A stretch of DNA of 39,976 bases from Helicobacteraceae bacterium (GCA_015488775.1 WFNF01000002.1:1-39976); one strand, 5' to 3'; counted from the first letter of the stretch, positions 8,957-16,884 are shown. Made by a program: numbers and translations. The notes: generated from the sequence alone by a model not told the origin.

Positions 8957-10480
8957 ATGAAAAAACTACTACTATTGGTTCTACTACCTATAATGCTATT
9001 TGGAGTTCCATTAAATCCATATAAAAATATTAGCGATGAAAAAAAACTTTCTGCATTAACTGAATATTATTTTGATAAGATAGCAATCTATCCAACTGCC
9101 CCAAAATTAACAAAGGGGGAGTTCGAAAAAACTTCTGTTTTTAACAAAAGAGTTGAGAAAGAAAAATATAAATATAAACAATTGGTTGATAAGTACAAGT
9201 CTTCAACACAAAAATATAAGGCTTTGGCAATGGCAAAAGCTTTTGGTGCTCTTTATGGAAAACCTGAACTTGGAAAACTAAAATATGATGCTGATACAGA
9301 ACATTTTTATACAAAAATATATACTAAAAATGGTAAGTTTGAAAAAAATATTGCCATAAAGGTTCCAATCTCTAATGCAAAAAAGTTCAAAAAAAATTAC
9401 TCAAAATTATCACCTAAGGTTGTTTATGAGTTCAATGGAAATGACTTAGTTTTAAAAAACATTAGCGTAAAGTATAAAAACAAAGAGTATAAAGGTCTTG
9501 TAACAAATGACAGTTACAAAGATAGTTCTATGGTTGTTGCTCTTAATTCACTTGGAGAAGCATCTTTAGTTATGGGTGAAGTTAGTGTTGGTGTTGATGA
9601 AGAGTTACTTAAACTACAAGAGGAAAATTTAAAACTACTTAGAAGAAAAGCCCTACAAGGTGAAAAAAATCGTTTAGCGAAATCTAACTCTAAATTGGGT
9701 GTATATAAAAATGATGATATACATAGAAAGCTTAATGGTGTTTCTCAAGCAAAAGTTGATCCTAAAAAATGGTTATTTATTATATCTATAGAAAATTATG
9801 AATTTGCTGACAATATTATATATAATAAAAATACTGCTAAAAATTTTAGAGATGTTGCTAAAAAGACACTTGGTATAGAAGATTCGCATATTGCTTTTAT
9901 GAGTGAGGACGGTGCAACTGCTGGAGCGATTAAAGGTAAACTTAGAACTAAGCTCAGGCGTGTTGAAAAGGGTGATACTGTTTACTTTTACTACAGTGGA
10001 CATGGAATACCAGTAGCTTCAAAGGACAATGAACCATATATGTTACCAGCAGATACTATGGTAGATTATGTTGAGGATGAAGAATTTTTTAAATTGAAAA
10101 ATATATATGCTCTTTTAACTGATTCTAAAGCATCAAAAGTTGTTGCAATTATTGATGCTTGTTTCTCTGGTGCTACAGACAATAAAGCTGTTATAAAGGG
10201 TGTCGCTGCAGCCAGGCTTAAGCCTAAAGGTATAAAAATTGATGAAGATAAAATGTTTGTTATAACTGCTGGTAAAGATAAGCAATATTCAAATAAATTT
10301 GATGACAAAAGTAATAGACTTTTTTCATATTATGTTATGGACGCATTAATGGATGGAAAAAGAGATAGTATGTCTATGTATAGATATGTATATAAAAATG
10401 TTAAAGATGAGTCTTATAAGATGGGGGATCTCAATCTACAGGAACCAACTTTAATGGGTAATAAGGATATGTCATTTTGA
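8957..10480 (+). CDS. Exported caspase-like (peptidase C14) protein
   Basis: A 507-aa predicted envelope protease. A Sec signal peptide (about residues 1-17) is followed by a lysine-rich N-terminal domain of about 200 residues with an FNKRVEKEKY segment, then a short coiled stretch (about 213-240). The caspase-like domain spans about 272-505. The catalytic dyad is visible: His349 in YYSGHG and Cys402 in IDACFSG, each after a hydrophobic strand as the fold requires. Cleavage would be after Lys/Arg if metacaspase-like, or another P1 if not; sequence does not settle this. It lies nine bases after the DUF302-like gene and overlaps the DUF4384 gene, so it is a central operon member. Export is unusual for this fold. 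Targets are unknown. Confidence 0.87.
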   Translation: MKKLLLLVLLPIMLFGVPLNPYKNISDEKKLSALTEYYFDKIAIYPTAPKLTKGEFEKTSVFNKRVEKEKYKYKQLVDKYKSSTQKYKALAMAKAFGALYGKPELGKLKYDADTEHFYTKIYTKNGKFEKNIAIKVPISNAKKFKKNYSKLSPKVVYEFNGNDLVLKNISVKYKNKEYKGLVTNDSYKDSSMVVALNSLGEASLVMGEVSVGVDEELLKLQEENLKLLRRKALQGEKNRLAKSNSKLGVYKNDDIHRKLNGVSQAKVDPKKWLFIISIENYEFADNIIYNKNTAKNFRDVAKKTLGIEDSHIAFMSEDGATAGAIKGKLRTKLRRVEKGDTVYFYYSGHGIPVASKDNEPYMLPADTMVDYVEDEEFFKLKNIYALLTDSKASKVVAIIDACFSGATDNKAVIKGVAAARLKPKGIKIDEDKMFVITAGKDKQYSNKFDDKSNRLFSYYVMDALMDGKRDSMSMYRYVYKNVKDESYKMGDLNLQEPTLMGNKDMSF

Positions 10481-11457
10481 AAATTCTACTATTTTTGATT
10501 TTTACTATTGCTATTATATATGCAGAGGTTCCAACTTGGTATGCGAGTGGTTCATTAACTACCAATAAACCATCAGAAGTTATTGGTACGGCTGAGGCTA
10601 AGACATGTTCTGAGGCCAAAGCTATTGCACTTGATGATATAGCATCACAGTTGAAAAGTGAGGTCTCTTCTACTCTTAGCTCTAATGTTAAAAGTAACAA
10701 TACCAGAGATGTATCTTATAGCGTTAAAGCAAGTTCTCATGCTATACTTTATGGTGTCGAAACACTTAGAAAAGAGGAAAATGATGGTAGGTGCTTTTTA
10801 GCTTTACAATATGACAATATTTCAGTTGTACAGCGACTTGCAAGAAGATATAAAAACAAAAAATGTGAAGCTAAAATACTAGACCCATATCTCAATAAAA
10901 CAAGACTTAGTGATAGAATAGAAAAAAGAGTTGGTTGTAGACTTGGTTTTGATATAGTAAGAGAAGATGGAGTTTGGCAACTTGTTTATGATGATTTTAG
11001 AATACCTATATCTAAAGATGAATTTGAGGATCTTTTTGTTTCTGTAAAATCAAAATATATAAACTTTGAAAGTTCAAAAAATACACTTTATGATGGTGAC
11101 GAGTTTAATTTTACTTTAAGTGCGAAAAGTGATGGATATATAACACTTCTTAGTGTTTATGAAAATGGTATAGTTACTTTGTTTATGCCATCTATGAAGA
11201 TTAAGAAAGGTAAAACTATCCATTTTCCAAGTGAAGATTCTGATCAGATGTTAGAAGCAGGACTTGTAACTAAGGGTGTTGATACTTATGATCTTTATGT
11301 AGCAATATTTTCAAAAGAACCAATTAATACTAGTAGATTTGAGTATGCATCTAGTGAACTTGAAGAGAGCGAAAGTGCATACAAATTTGATGAGTTAAAA
11401 GAGTTAATAAATAAACATAATTTTTCAAGTATATATATAAGGACAAAAGCTAAATAA
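10477..11457 (+). CDS. Exported LPP20-like/DUF4384 protein, caspase partner
   Basis: A 326-aa protein. The start is TTG at 10477, inside the caspase stop region (TTGA overlap), with an AAGGAT site eight bases upstream; no ATG fits. A signal peptide ends near IYAEVP. Residues about 17-130 resemble LPP20-type domains (VPTWYASGSLTTN, then an Ala/Ser-rich helix). Residues about 195-300 carry a DUF4384-like beta domain with YDGDEFNFTLSAKSDGYITL and VTLFMPS. DUF4384 is a frequent companion of caspase-like domains in bacteria (from memory of family architectures), here on a separate polypeptide. A scaffold or regulatory role for the protease is inferred. Domain boundaries are approximate. Confidence 0.8.
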   Translation: MKILLFLIFTIAIIYAEVPTWYASGSLTTNKPSEVIGTAEAKTCSEAKAIALDDIASQLKSEVSSTLSSNVKSNNTRDVSYSVKASSHAILYGVETLRKEENDGRCFLALQYDNISVVQRLARRYKNKKCEAKILDPYLNKTRLSDRIEKRVGCRLGFDIVREDGVWQLVYDDFRIPISKDEFEDLFVSVKSKYINFESSKNTLYDGDEFNFTLSAKSDGYITLLSVYENGIVTLFMPSMKIKKGKTIHFPSEDSDQMLEAGLVTKGVDTYDLYVAIFSKEPINTSRFEYASSELEESESAYKFDELKELINKHNFSSIYIRTKAK

Positions 11458-11466
11458 GGAGTTTTT

Positions 11467-11880
11467 ATGTCTATTAGAAAAGATGATATAACACAGCAAT
11501 GGTATTTTGATATAGAAGATTATATTATTAGTGAAACAGATGGCTCTGGCATTATTACCTATGCGAATCAGGGGTTTTGTGAGATTGCTGGCTATAACAT
11601 TGATGAACTGCTTGGACAACCTCATAATATTGTAAGACATCCAGATATGCCTAAAATTGCTTTTAAAGGCCTATGGGATGACGTGAAAAACAAGGGATTC
11701 TGGACTGGATATGTAAAAAATACTAGGAAAGATGGAGGATTTTATTGGGTCTATGCTACAGTAATGCGTAAAATAGATTCTAGTGGTAAATCAAGTTATT
11801 TATCTGTTAGGGTTCCCGTCCTAAGAAATGTTACTGAGCAATATAAAGAAATTTATGCAAAATTAAGAGATAAAGAGTAA
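11467..11880 (+). CDS. Single PAS-domain protein, Aer-like
   Basis: A 137-aa cytosolic protein that is essentially one PAS domain, with an Aer-type signature NIVRHPDMP and GFWTGYVKNTRKDGGFYWV. In Aer this region binds FAD and reports redox state; whether flavin binds here is inferred. There is no output domain, so it must act through a partner. GGAG lies upstream of the ATG, nine bases after the DUF4384 stop, making it the last gene of the caspase operon. That link suggests redox input to the envelope module, or simple co-transcription. Confidence 0.82.
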   Translation: MSIRKDDITQQWYFDIEDYIISETDGSGIITYANQGFCEIAGYNIDELLGQPHNIVRHPDMPKIAFKGLWDDVKNKGFWTGYVKNTRKDGGFYWVYATVMRKIDSSGKSSYLSVRVPVLRNVTEQYKEIYAKLRDKE

Positions 11881-11888
11881 ATGTTTTC

Positions 11889-11915
11889 CTCGTTCACACT
11901 ATATGTGAGAACGAG
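11889..11915. terminator. Hairpin between convergent genes
   Basis: CTCGTTC (11889-11895) pairs with GAACGAG (11909-11915) with further partial pairing inside. It sits between the convergent stops at 11880 and 11930. Neither side has a clear U-tract, so it may be a bidirectional pause or 3'-end stabiliser instead of a classic terminator. Confidence 0.45.
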
Positions 11916-11929
11916 TATAGCTAAAGCTT

Positions 11930-12907
11930 TTATTCAATAATAGAGTTAACTGTCTTCTTAAATAAGTTTTGTGCTTTTATAAGAGGTTTAATTGAATAAT
12001 CATCTTCCATGTCAGTTGACAAAATCCAATTCTGCACAGATGGAAAGCCCATGTGTACAATTTTTTCATTTTTCTTTTTATAGAAGTAGAAAGTACATGG
12101 AGCAAAGGCACCAACTTCTGGGTGTACTTTAGAGACTGGATGTATAACTTCTAGTTTACATACAGAGTATGTATTATAAAAATCAAATGTATCTACTCCA
12201 CGATCTATAATCTCATCATTTACACCAATATAACCTGGAAATAAGAAACCTAGAGGTTCCATCTCACCTTCAAATTCATCTTGGAATGCGTCTATGTCAT
12301 CTTCACAGTCACCACCAGCACACTCAAACTCAGTTTCAAAAGTTGTTTCTAAAGATCTATTTAAATCAGCAACTTTTTTGTAGTTTAAAGTTTGAAATTT
12401 TCCATTTGGTAGAGCAAGTTTTAAAGCTTTTTCGACTTTATCAGCAAAAGCTACTAATACAGGGTTAGTCATAGGAATTTGTGTCATTCTTGACATACCT
12501 CTTAATGATGGTGATGATATACTCATTGTAGTACCATTTTTATCAGAATAGATTGACATAGAAAGTGGAGTAATTAGACCAACACTTGGATATTGCTCTA
12601 CAAGTTTAGCAACCATATCTGGATCATGAAATGTAAACAGATGGTATGTTTTGTACCAAGTTGAGCCAAAACGCTTAGAAAATGGCTTATTCATATTGTT
12701 GTTACCATCAATAGAAAAACCACTTGTTTCAAATGCTTTTTCTATTGTAGTTGGAGTAATTTTACCATCTACATTTGAAGTTTTGAAGATACTAATATCT
12801 TGTTGTGGTTTTTCTGCTACTTTTGCTTTAGCTTCAACTTTTGGAGAAGCTGAATTGCAAGAGATAAATGTTAATGCAATAAATGCACTTAGTATTACTT
12901 TAATCAT
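11930..12907 (-). CDS. DUF302-like lipoprotein
   Basis: A 325-aa lipoprotein with lipobox FISC (Cys17). It is the paralogue of the exported protein at 6068: both have a C-terminal AFAPC block (AFAPCTFYFYKKK here), then a GxPxxxNW block (MGFPSVQNWILS here), and a matching acidic stretch before them. The N-terminal half also has a DUF302-like segment, DPDMVAKLVEQYPSVGLITP. It converges on the caspase operon but is transcribed separately: a TATAAT on the minus strand at 12935-12940 and an AAGGA ribosome site give a leader of about 21 bases. An acidic CAGGDCEDD segment near residue 200 contains two cysteines and could bind metal. Confidence 0.78.
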   Translation of the reverse strand: MIKVILSAFIALTFISCNSASPKVEAKAKVAEKPQQDISIFKTSNVDGKITPTTIEKAFETSGFSIDGNNNMNKPFSKRFGSTWYKTYHLFTFHDPDMVAKLVEQYPSVGLITPLSMSIYSDKNGTTMSISSPSLRGMSRMTQIPMTNPVLVAFADKVEKALKLALPNGKFQTLNYKKVADLNRSLETTFETEFECAGGDCEDDIDAFQDEFEGEMEPLGFLFPGYIGVNDEIIDRGVDTFDFYNTYSVCKLEVIHPVSKVHPEVGAFAPCTFYFYKKKNEKIVHMGFPSVQNWILSTDMEDDYSIKPLIKAQNLFKKTVNSIIE

Positions 12908-12934
12908 AGTAATCCTTAGGGGAAATTTTGCAAT

Positions 12935-12940
12935 ATTATA
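12935..12940 (-). promoter_or_regulatory. Candidate -10 box for the 11930-12907 lipoprotein
   Basis: TATAAT on the minus strand, placed for a start near 12928 and a 21-base leader that contains AAGGA. No -35 was recognised. Confidence 0.45.
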
Positions 12941-13002
12941 ACATAGATGAAATTTTTGAAGTTTGAAAGTTGAAACTGTTTATAGATAAATTGTTATATG
13001 TG

Positions 13003-13461
13003 TTATGTTGATACAAGATTATTTAATATATAAACTTCATCATCTAACTTAATTGTACCACTAACATCAACTTTAGAAAATATACCCCTATCCTCTTTAA
13101 GAAGTTTTGGAAGCTTTGCATCTACTTGAGATAAACCTTTACATAAAGTACAGTTTTGTGAAATTTCTAAAATTGTTGTGCCAATTTGTAGTTTTTGTCC
13201 TGGAAGCATAGAGTACGGATTATAATCTATTAGTATATTTTCACCTAAAAGTCCATAATCTATATTTATATCGTTTTGTAAGGCTAAATCATAGCTATCT
13301 TTTGTAGCAATTAAAACTGATCTTTTGATGTTTTTATTGTAAAACTTATTGTCTAATATACCTTGGGCATCTAGTGTAATGGATGTTTTTGGTACTCTAT
13401 TAGGATTATCTTTACGAGATATAAATAGTGCTAATACAGTTCCAACTTTAGTTTTTGACAT
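13003..13461 (-). CDS. MOSC-domain protein downstream of sox genes
   Basis: About 152 aa from the ATG at 13461. A longer frame reaches a TTG at 13524, but that extension crosses a perfect hairpin after soxZ and adds nothing domain-like, so I prefer 13461. The C-terminal half shows the MOSC (molybdenum cofactor sulfurase C-terminal) pattern: NCTLCKGL with a candidate cofactor cysteine, then LKEDRGIFSKV and LDDEV. MOSC proteins carry activated sulfur to molybdenum cofactor. Its place after soxC-soxD-soxY-soxZ suggests maturation or repair of the SoxC molybdenum site, which is inference. Confidence 0.72.
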   Translation of the reverse strand: MSKTKVGTVLALFISRKDNPNRVPKTSITLDAQGILDNKFYNKNIKRSVLIATKDSYDLALQNDINIDYGLLGENILIDYNPYSMLPGQKLQIGTTILEISQNCTLCKGLSQVDAKLPKLLKEDRGIFSKVDVSGTIKLDDEVYILNNLVST

Positions 13462-13498
13462 ATAAAAATCTTTTTTGATTATTTTTGATAGAGGGATG

Positions 13499-13521
13499 TT
13501 TAAAGAGTTAAACTCTTTAAA
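13499..13521. other. Perfect hairpin between soxZ and the MOSC gene
   Basis: Arms TTTAAAGAGTT (13499-13509) and AACTCTTTAAA (13511-13521) are perfectly complementary around a single A. On the minus strand it lies 11 bases after the soxZ stop. No U-tract follows in the sox direction, so I read it as a processing or stabilising hairpin and not a full terminator. Confidence 0.6.
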
Positions 13522-13531
13522 CAAAGTAAAA

Positions 13532-13840
13532 TTACTTAAGTTTTACAGTTTTTTCTTTAGTTGCACCTGAACGGTCAACCCAATTCATAGTAAGTTTATC
13601 ACCTTTTTTAAATTTATCGCCTTTAGCTTGAAATTTTAAAATAGGGTTTTTAGATAAAAATTGAGAAGTTGATGCATCATATATAACTGCATCACCGATT
13701 TTTGCTGTTACATGCATAACAAAGTTAGACTTTTCTCTATCACCAAATTTTTTCTTAGCTTGATCATAAGTAATCATATCGTGTTTTATAAGTGCTTTAA
13801 CTTTAATAACATCTTTTTTTAATTTTGCTTTTACTTTCAT
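13532..13840 (-). CDS. soxZ: SoxZ, thiosulfate carrier subunit
   Basis: A 102-aa protein with the full SoxZ immunoglobulin-like sheet pattern: KALIKHDM near the start, FVMHVTAKIGDAVIYDASTS in the middle, and KGDKLTMNWVDRSG near the end. SoxZ pairs with SoxY, whose C-terminal cysteine carries the sulfur substrate in the periplasm. There is no signal peptide, as expected, since SoxZ is exported with Tat-targeted SoxY. It follows soxY by 42 bases in the same operon. Confidence 0.95.
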   Translation of the reverse strand: MKVKAKLKKDVIKVKALIKHDMITYDQAKKKFGDREKSNFVMHVTAKIGDAVIYDASTSQFLSKNPILKFQAKGDKFKKGDKLTMNWVDRSGATKEKTVKLK

Positions 13841-13882
13841 AAATGTTCCTTTGTATTTTCTATTTATAATGAAGTAAAGGGA

Positions 13883-14335
13883 TTAACCTTCACAACCACC
13901 AAGTGCAACGTCTAGTGTTTTCTTACCAACGTATAATTTTCCATCTTTACCTTCAACAACACAAGAGATAGTACCACTTGCTTTCATTTTGATTTTGATG
14001 TCGTAGTTGATGATTGAATACTCATTGATATCAAATACAATTACAGCAGCTTCAGGGTTAGCATCTTGAAAGATTGCTACACTTTTAGCATCTATATTAG
14101 ATTTTACATTAATTGGAACAGCTCCACCATTTGCAGCAACATCTGGTGCGGTAACTGTAACACCTTTTTCAATAGTTGCAGTTGAACCATATAAAGCTTT
14201 AATAGCGTCATCAACAGTTTTAGCAGTCCAAGCTGTTGGCTTTAATTTTCTATAATCTTCTGCACGAACACTTACTGGAACTGCAGCTAATGCTAAAGCA
14301 CCAAGAGTCATACTTAAAAATTTTCTTCTTTCCAT
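13883..14335 (-). CDS. soxY: SoxY, covalent sulfur-substrate carrier
   Basis: A 150-aa protein with a twin-arginine signal peptide (MERRKFLSMT; cleavage near VRAED) and a SoxY sheet domain. The C-terminus is ALGGCEG with Cys148, the residue to which thiosulfate is attached as a thioester-like S-sulfonate. The family consensus tail is GGCGG; here the fourth residue is Glu. This is a real departure seen in the sequence, in a stretch that docks in SoxAX, SoxB and SoxCD active sites. The ribosome site AAAAGG supports the start. Two hairpins lie between it and soxD. Confidence 0.94.
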   Translation of the reverse strand: MERRKFLSMTLGALALAAVPVSVRAEDYRKLKPTAWTAKTVDDAIKALYGSTATIEKGVTVTAPDVAANGGAVPINVKSNIDAKSVAIFQDANPEAAVIVFDINEYSIINYDIKIKMKASGTISCVVEGKDGKLYVGKKTLDVALGGCEG

Positions 14336-14363
14336 GTTTTTTCCTTTTAGAGTTTAAAATTTA

Positions 14364-14385
14364 TACTAACACACTAATGTTAGTA
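14364..14385. other. Hairpin in the soxD-soxY intercistronic region
   Basis: TACTAAC (14364-14370) pairs perfectly with GTTAGTA (14379-14385) around an 8-base loop. It is 29 bases upstream of the soxY start in the minus-strand transcript. It may stabilise the soxYZ message after processing. Confidence 0.5.
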
Positions 14386-14392
14386 ATTTGTT

Positions 14393-14411
14393 AAGGGGAT
14401 ATTATCCCCTT
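14393..14411 (+). terminator. GC-rich hairpin in the soxD-soxY gap
   Basis: AAGGGGAT (14393-14400) pairs with ATCCCCTT (14404-14411) around ATT and is followed on the plus strand by TTTTAT. That orientation is antisense to sox, so it would stop plus-strand transcription. Within the sox message the same stem has no U-tract and would be a processing or stability element. Confidence 0.55.
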
Positions 14412-14429
14412 TTTATGTTTAAGCTTTTA

Positions 14430-15605
14430 TTATTTGCTTGAGTTAACCATGTAGTTAATAACATCTTTAATTTTTGCATCAGATAAATCAGTCCCACCTT
14501 TTGGAGGCATACCATTTTTACCATTGATAGCATTATGATAAACTGTTTCCATACCTTGAGATGTTACTTTTGCCCATGCTTCTTTGTTTCCAAATGCAGG
14601 TGCACCCATTGAACTATCAGCGTGACATACTGCACACGAAGCTTGGTAGTCTTTCTCACCAGGAGTTGGAGCACCCTTTTCAACAGGCATATCTCTAGTA
14701 ACATTCATAGGCGGTAAGAAATCAGATATACCAACACCTTGAATACGTTTTACAGTTGCATTCGCTTCTTGACAATTAGTCGTACATCTTACAGCACCTT
14801 TATTAAGATTCTGTCCGCCAAAGTTCTTAGGATTAGCGTAGTATGCACGAACTACATCAGTTGCACCTTTACCATCTATTTTTGGTTCAAAACCATCAAC
14901 ATTAGGCATCACTATTTTAGAGAATTTTTCTTGATCAAGTACATACTCATCATCAACCTCTTCACCATCAATTTTAATCTCATTAATACTAATAATGTAA
15001 GCAGTTAAAGCATAAACTTGATCTATACTTAAACTTTTTGTTTTAGGATGTGGCATACCATCATGAATGTACCACCAAAGTGTACTTGCTTGTGGCCAGT
15101 ATGAACCAAATTCACGAGTTGGACCATCAGCATCTGGGATGTTTCTTTGGTTGGTAAGTGTTTTTTGTAAATCGTAAGCATTACCTTTAGATAGTGATGG
15201 GTAACCACCACCACCTGAACCAAAGTCACCATGACACATTACACATTTTGCTTCATATATCTCTTCACCATCTTCAACAGAACCTTGACCTTTTGGAGGT
15301 AGTTTCCATGGTGTTACATCTGTATTCCAAGCTTCAAGCTCATTAGCAGTTGGTGTACGACCATAGTTAAAACCGCTTGATGGTATTTTAGTATTTACAG
15401 CATATTGTGAAGTCTTTCCATTAACAGTAGGATAAGTTACACCACCATCAATTACAGCTTTACCATTTGCGTAAACACTTTGTTTTGCACTAGAACTCAT
15501 GTGTCCTTGTGCATCTGCAGATGCATCACCATTACATCCTATTGCCAATAATGAAGCAGCACTTATTGATAGTGCTACTAAAAATTTACGATCTAATTTG
15601 AACAT
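14430..15605 (-). CDS. soxD: SoxD, di-heme cytochrome c of sulfane dehydrogenase
   Basis: A 391-aa c-type cytochrome, partner of SoxC. Two heme sites are visible: CVMCH (Cys121, Cys124, His125) and CAVCH (Cys324, Cys327, His328), with likely Met ligands in HDGMPHP (Met184) and NGKNGMPPK (Met366). The N-terminus has a lipobox-like LLAIGC (Cys24), so it may be membrane anchored; cleavage near ADAQ is the alternative. It accepts electrons from SoxC during oxidation of SoxY-bound sulfane sulfur. Its start lies inside soxC (20-base overlap), with AAAGG eight bases upstream, so the two are translationally coupled. A Cys pair at RCTTNC (residues 274-279) between the domains is not a heme site. Confidence 0.93.
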   Translation of the reverse strand: MFKLDRKFLVALSISAASLLAIGCNGDASADAQGHMSSSAKQSVYANGKAVIDGGVTYPTVNGKTSQYAVNTKIPSSGFNYGRTPTANELEAWNTDVTPWKLPPKGQGSVEDGEEIYEAKCVMCHGDFGSGGGGYPSLSKGNAYDLQKTLTNQRNIPDADGPTREFGSYWPQASTLWWYIHDGMPHPKTKSLSIDQVYALTAYIISINEIKIDGEEVDDEYVLDQEKFSKIVMPNVDGFEPKIDGKGATDVVRAYYANPKNFGGQNLNKGAVRCTTNCQEANATVKRIQGVGISDFLPPMNVTRDMPVEKGAPTPGEKDYQASCAVCHADSSMGAPAFGNKEAWAKVTSQGMETVYHNAINGKNGMPPKGGTDLSDAKIKDVINYMVNSSK

Positions 15606-16884
15606 GATTCACCTTTCCATCAGTTGTTACTTCCCAAGTCTCTACCGCATTTCTGTGGTAAACAGATTCAACACCCATTACAGATGTTTCTTGATCAATT
15701 GTTGGTTGAATGTAGCCAGCATCATCTATAGCACGACTTGTAAGTAAAAGTTTTTTACCTTCGTACTTGTAGATGTAGCTCCATCTTGTCCAACATTTTG
15801 GTAGAACTAGACCTTTTAATTCTGCTTCAACATAGTTTTTACCACCATCAAATGACAAATCAACAGCATTAATTGTTCCCATCCCAGACCATGCAAGTCC
15901 TTCTATCTCAATTAAATCACCAACTTTTACATCTTTCCAAGGTTTCTCTGGAGATGGAGAAGTTACAGTTGAGTTTACTTCATTTGCATAAAAGTGTTGT
16001 ATAGCTTTACCTGTTGGTTTTAAAGCAGTATATTTAGAAGTTTCCTCTTTACAATAGTAAGGTTCAGTTGAAAACTTAAGGCGTTTAAGCCATTTTACAC
16101 AAAGATTACCTTCCCAACCTGGAACAAGTAAACGAACAGGGTAACCTTGTTCAGGACGAAGTGCTTCACCATTTTGTCCCCAAACTAGCATTGCATCATC
16201 AAGAACTTTATCAACAGGAACAGTTCTACCCATCTCTGAGTTATCTGAACCCTCTGCTAACATCCATTGAGCTTCTGGCTTAAGACCTAAATCTTTAAGA
16301 ATATCTTTGATGTAAACACCAGTCCATTCAGCACAACTCATAAAACCTTTTGCAAATTGTAAAGAGTTAAATTGTGGGCCTCTCCACTCTTGTCCACCAT
16401 TAGCAGGACACTCAATAAAGTGAGTACGAGTAACGCTAGGGTATTTTTTAAGTTGATCAAGAGTTAAAACAATCTCTTTTTCTACTAAACCATGAATCAT
16501 TAGTCTAAACTCATTAGGATCAACTATAGCAGTTCCACCATGACTTCTTGAGAAAAATAAACCATTTGGTACAATAATTCCAGAAAGCTCATGTATAGGA
16601 GCAACTGCGATTGATGCTTGAAAGTTACCAGAAGCTAGTAGTTTCGTGTTTCTTCTTAAAACATTATGCTCAAAAGGAGATGGCATGCCGTAACGGTTAT
16701 GTGTTACTGGAAAACCTAATTTTTGCCCCCAAGGCACATGGTGCATAATTGCAGGATCATCAGCTAATGCTTCTTTTGAAAGCAAAACTGTTGATGCCGC
16801 AACTGCGCTTACAGAAGCAGCTCTTTTAAAGAACTCTCTTCTACTAACAGACGTGTTGTCTTGTGTATTCAGACTTTTGTTCAC
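15586..16884 (-). CDS. soxC: SoxC, molybdenum sulfane dehydrogenase subunit
   Basis: A 432-aa member of the sulfite oxidase family. The start is GTG at 16884 with GGGAG five bases upstream. A twin-arginine signal (SRREFF, residues 14-19) leads to the periplasm. The molybdenum-pterin domain follows, with the ligand cysteine in HFIECPANGGQEWRG (Cys159), and the C-terminal dimerisation domain contains WSGMGTINAVDLSFDGG and LTSRAIDDAGYIQP. With SoxD it removes six electrons from SoxY-bound sulfur, so that thiosulfate is oxidised fully to sulfate. It needs molybdenum cofactor, for which moaD, moaE and moeA lie at 35561-37413. Confidence 0.95.
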   Translation of the reverse strand: MNKSLNTQDNTSVSRREFFKRAASVSAVAASTVLLSKEALADDPAIMHHVPWGQKLGFPVTHNRYGMPSPFEHNVLRRNTKLLASGNFQASIAVAPIHELSGIIVPNGLFFSRSHGGTAIVDPNEFRLMIHGLVEKEIVLTLDQLKKYPSVTRTHFIECPANGGQEWRGPQFNSLQFAKGFMSCAEWTGVYIKDILKDLGLKPEAQWMLAEGSDNSEMGRTVPVDKVLDDAMLVWGQNGEALRPEQGYPVRLLVPGWEGNLCVKWLKRLKFSTEPYYCKEETSKYTALKPTGKAIQHFYANEVNSTVTSPSPEKPWKDVKVGDLIEIEGLAWSGMGTINAVDLSFDGGKNYVEAELKGLVLPKCWTRWSYIYKYEGKKLLLTSRAIDDAGYIQPTIDQETSVMGVESVYHRNAVETWEVTTDGKVNHVQIRS

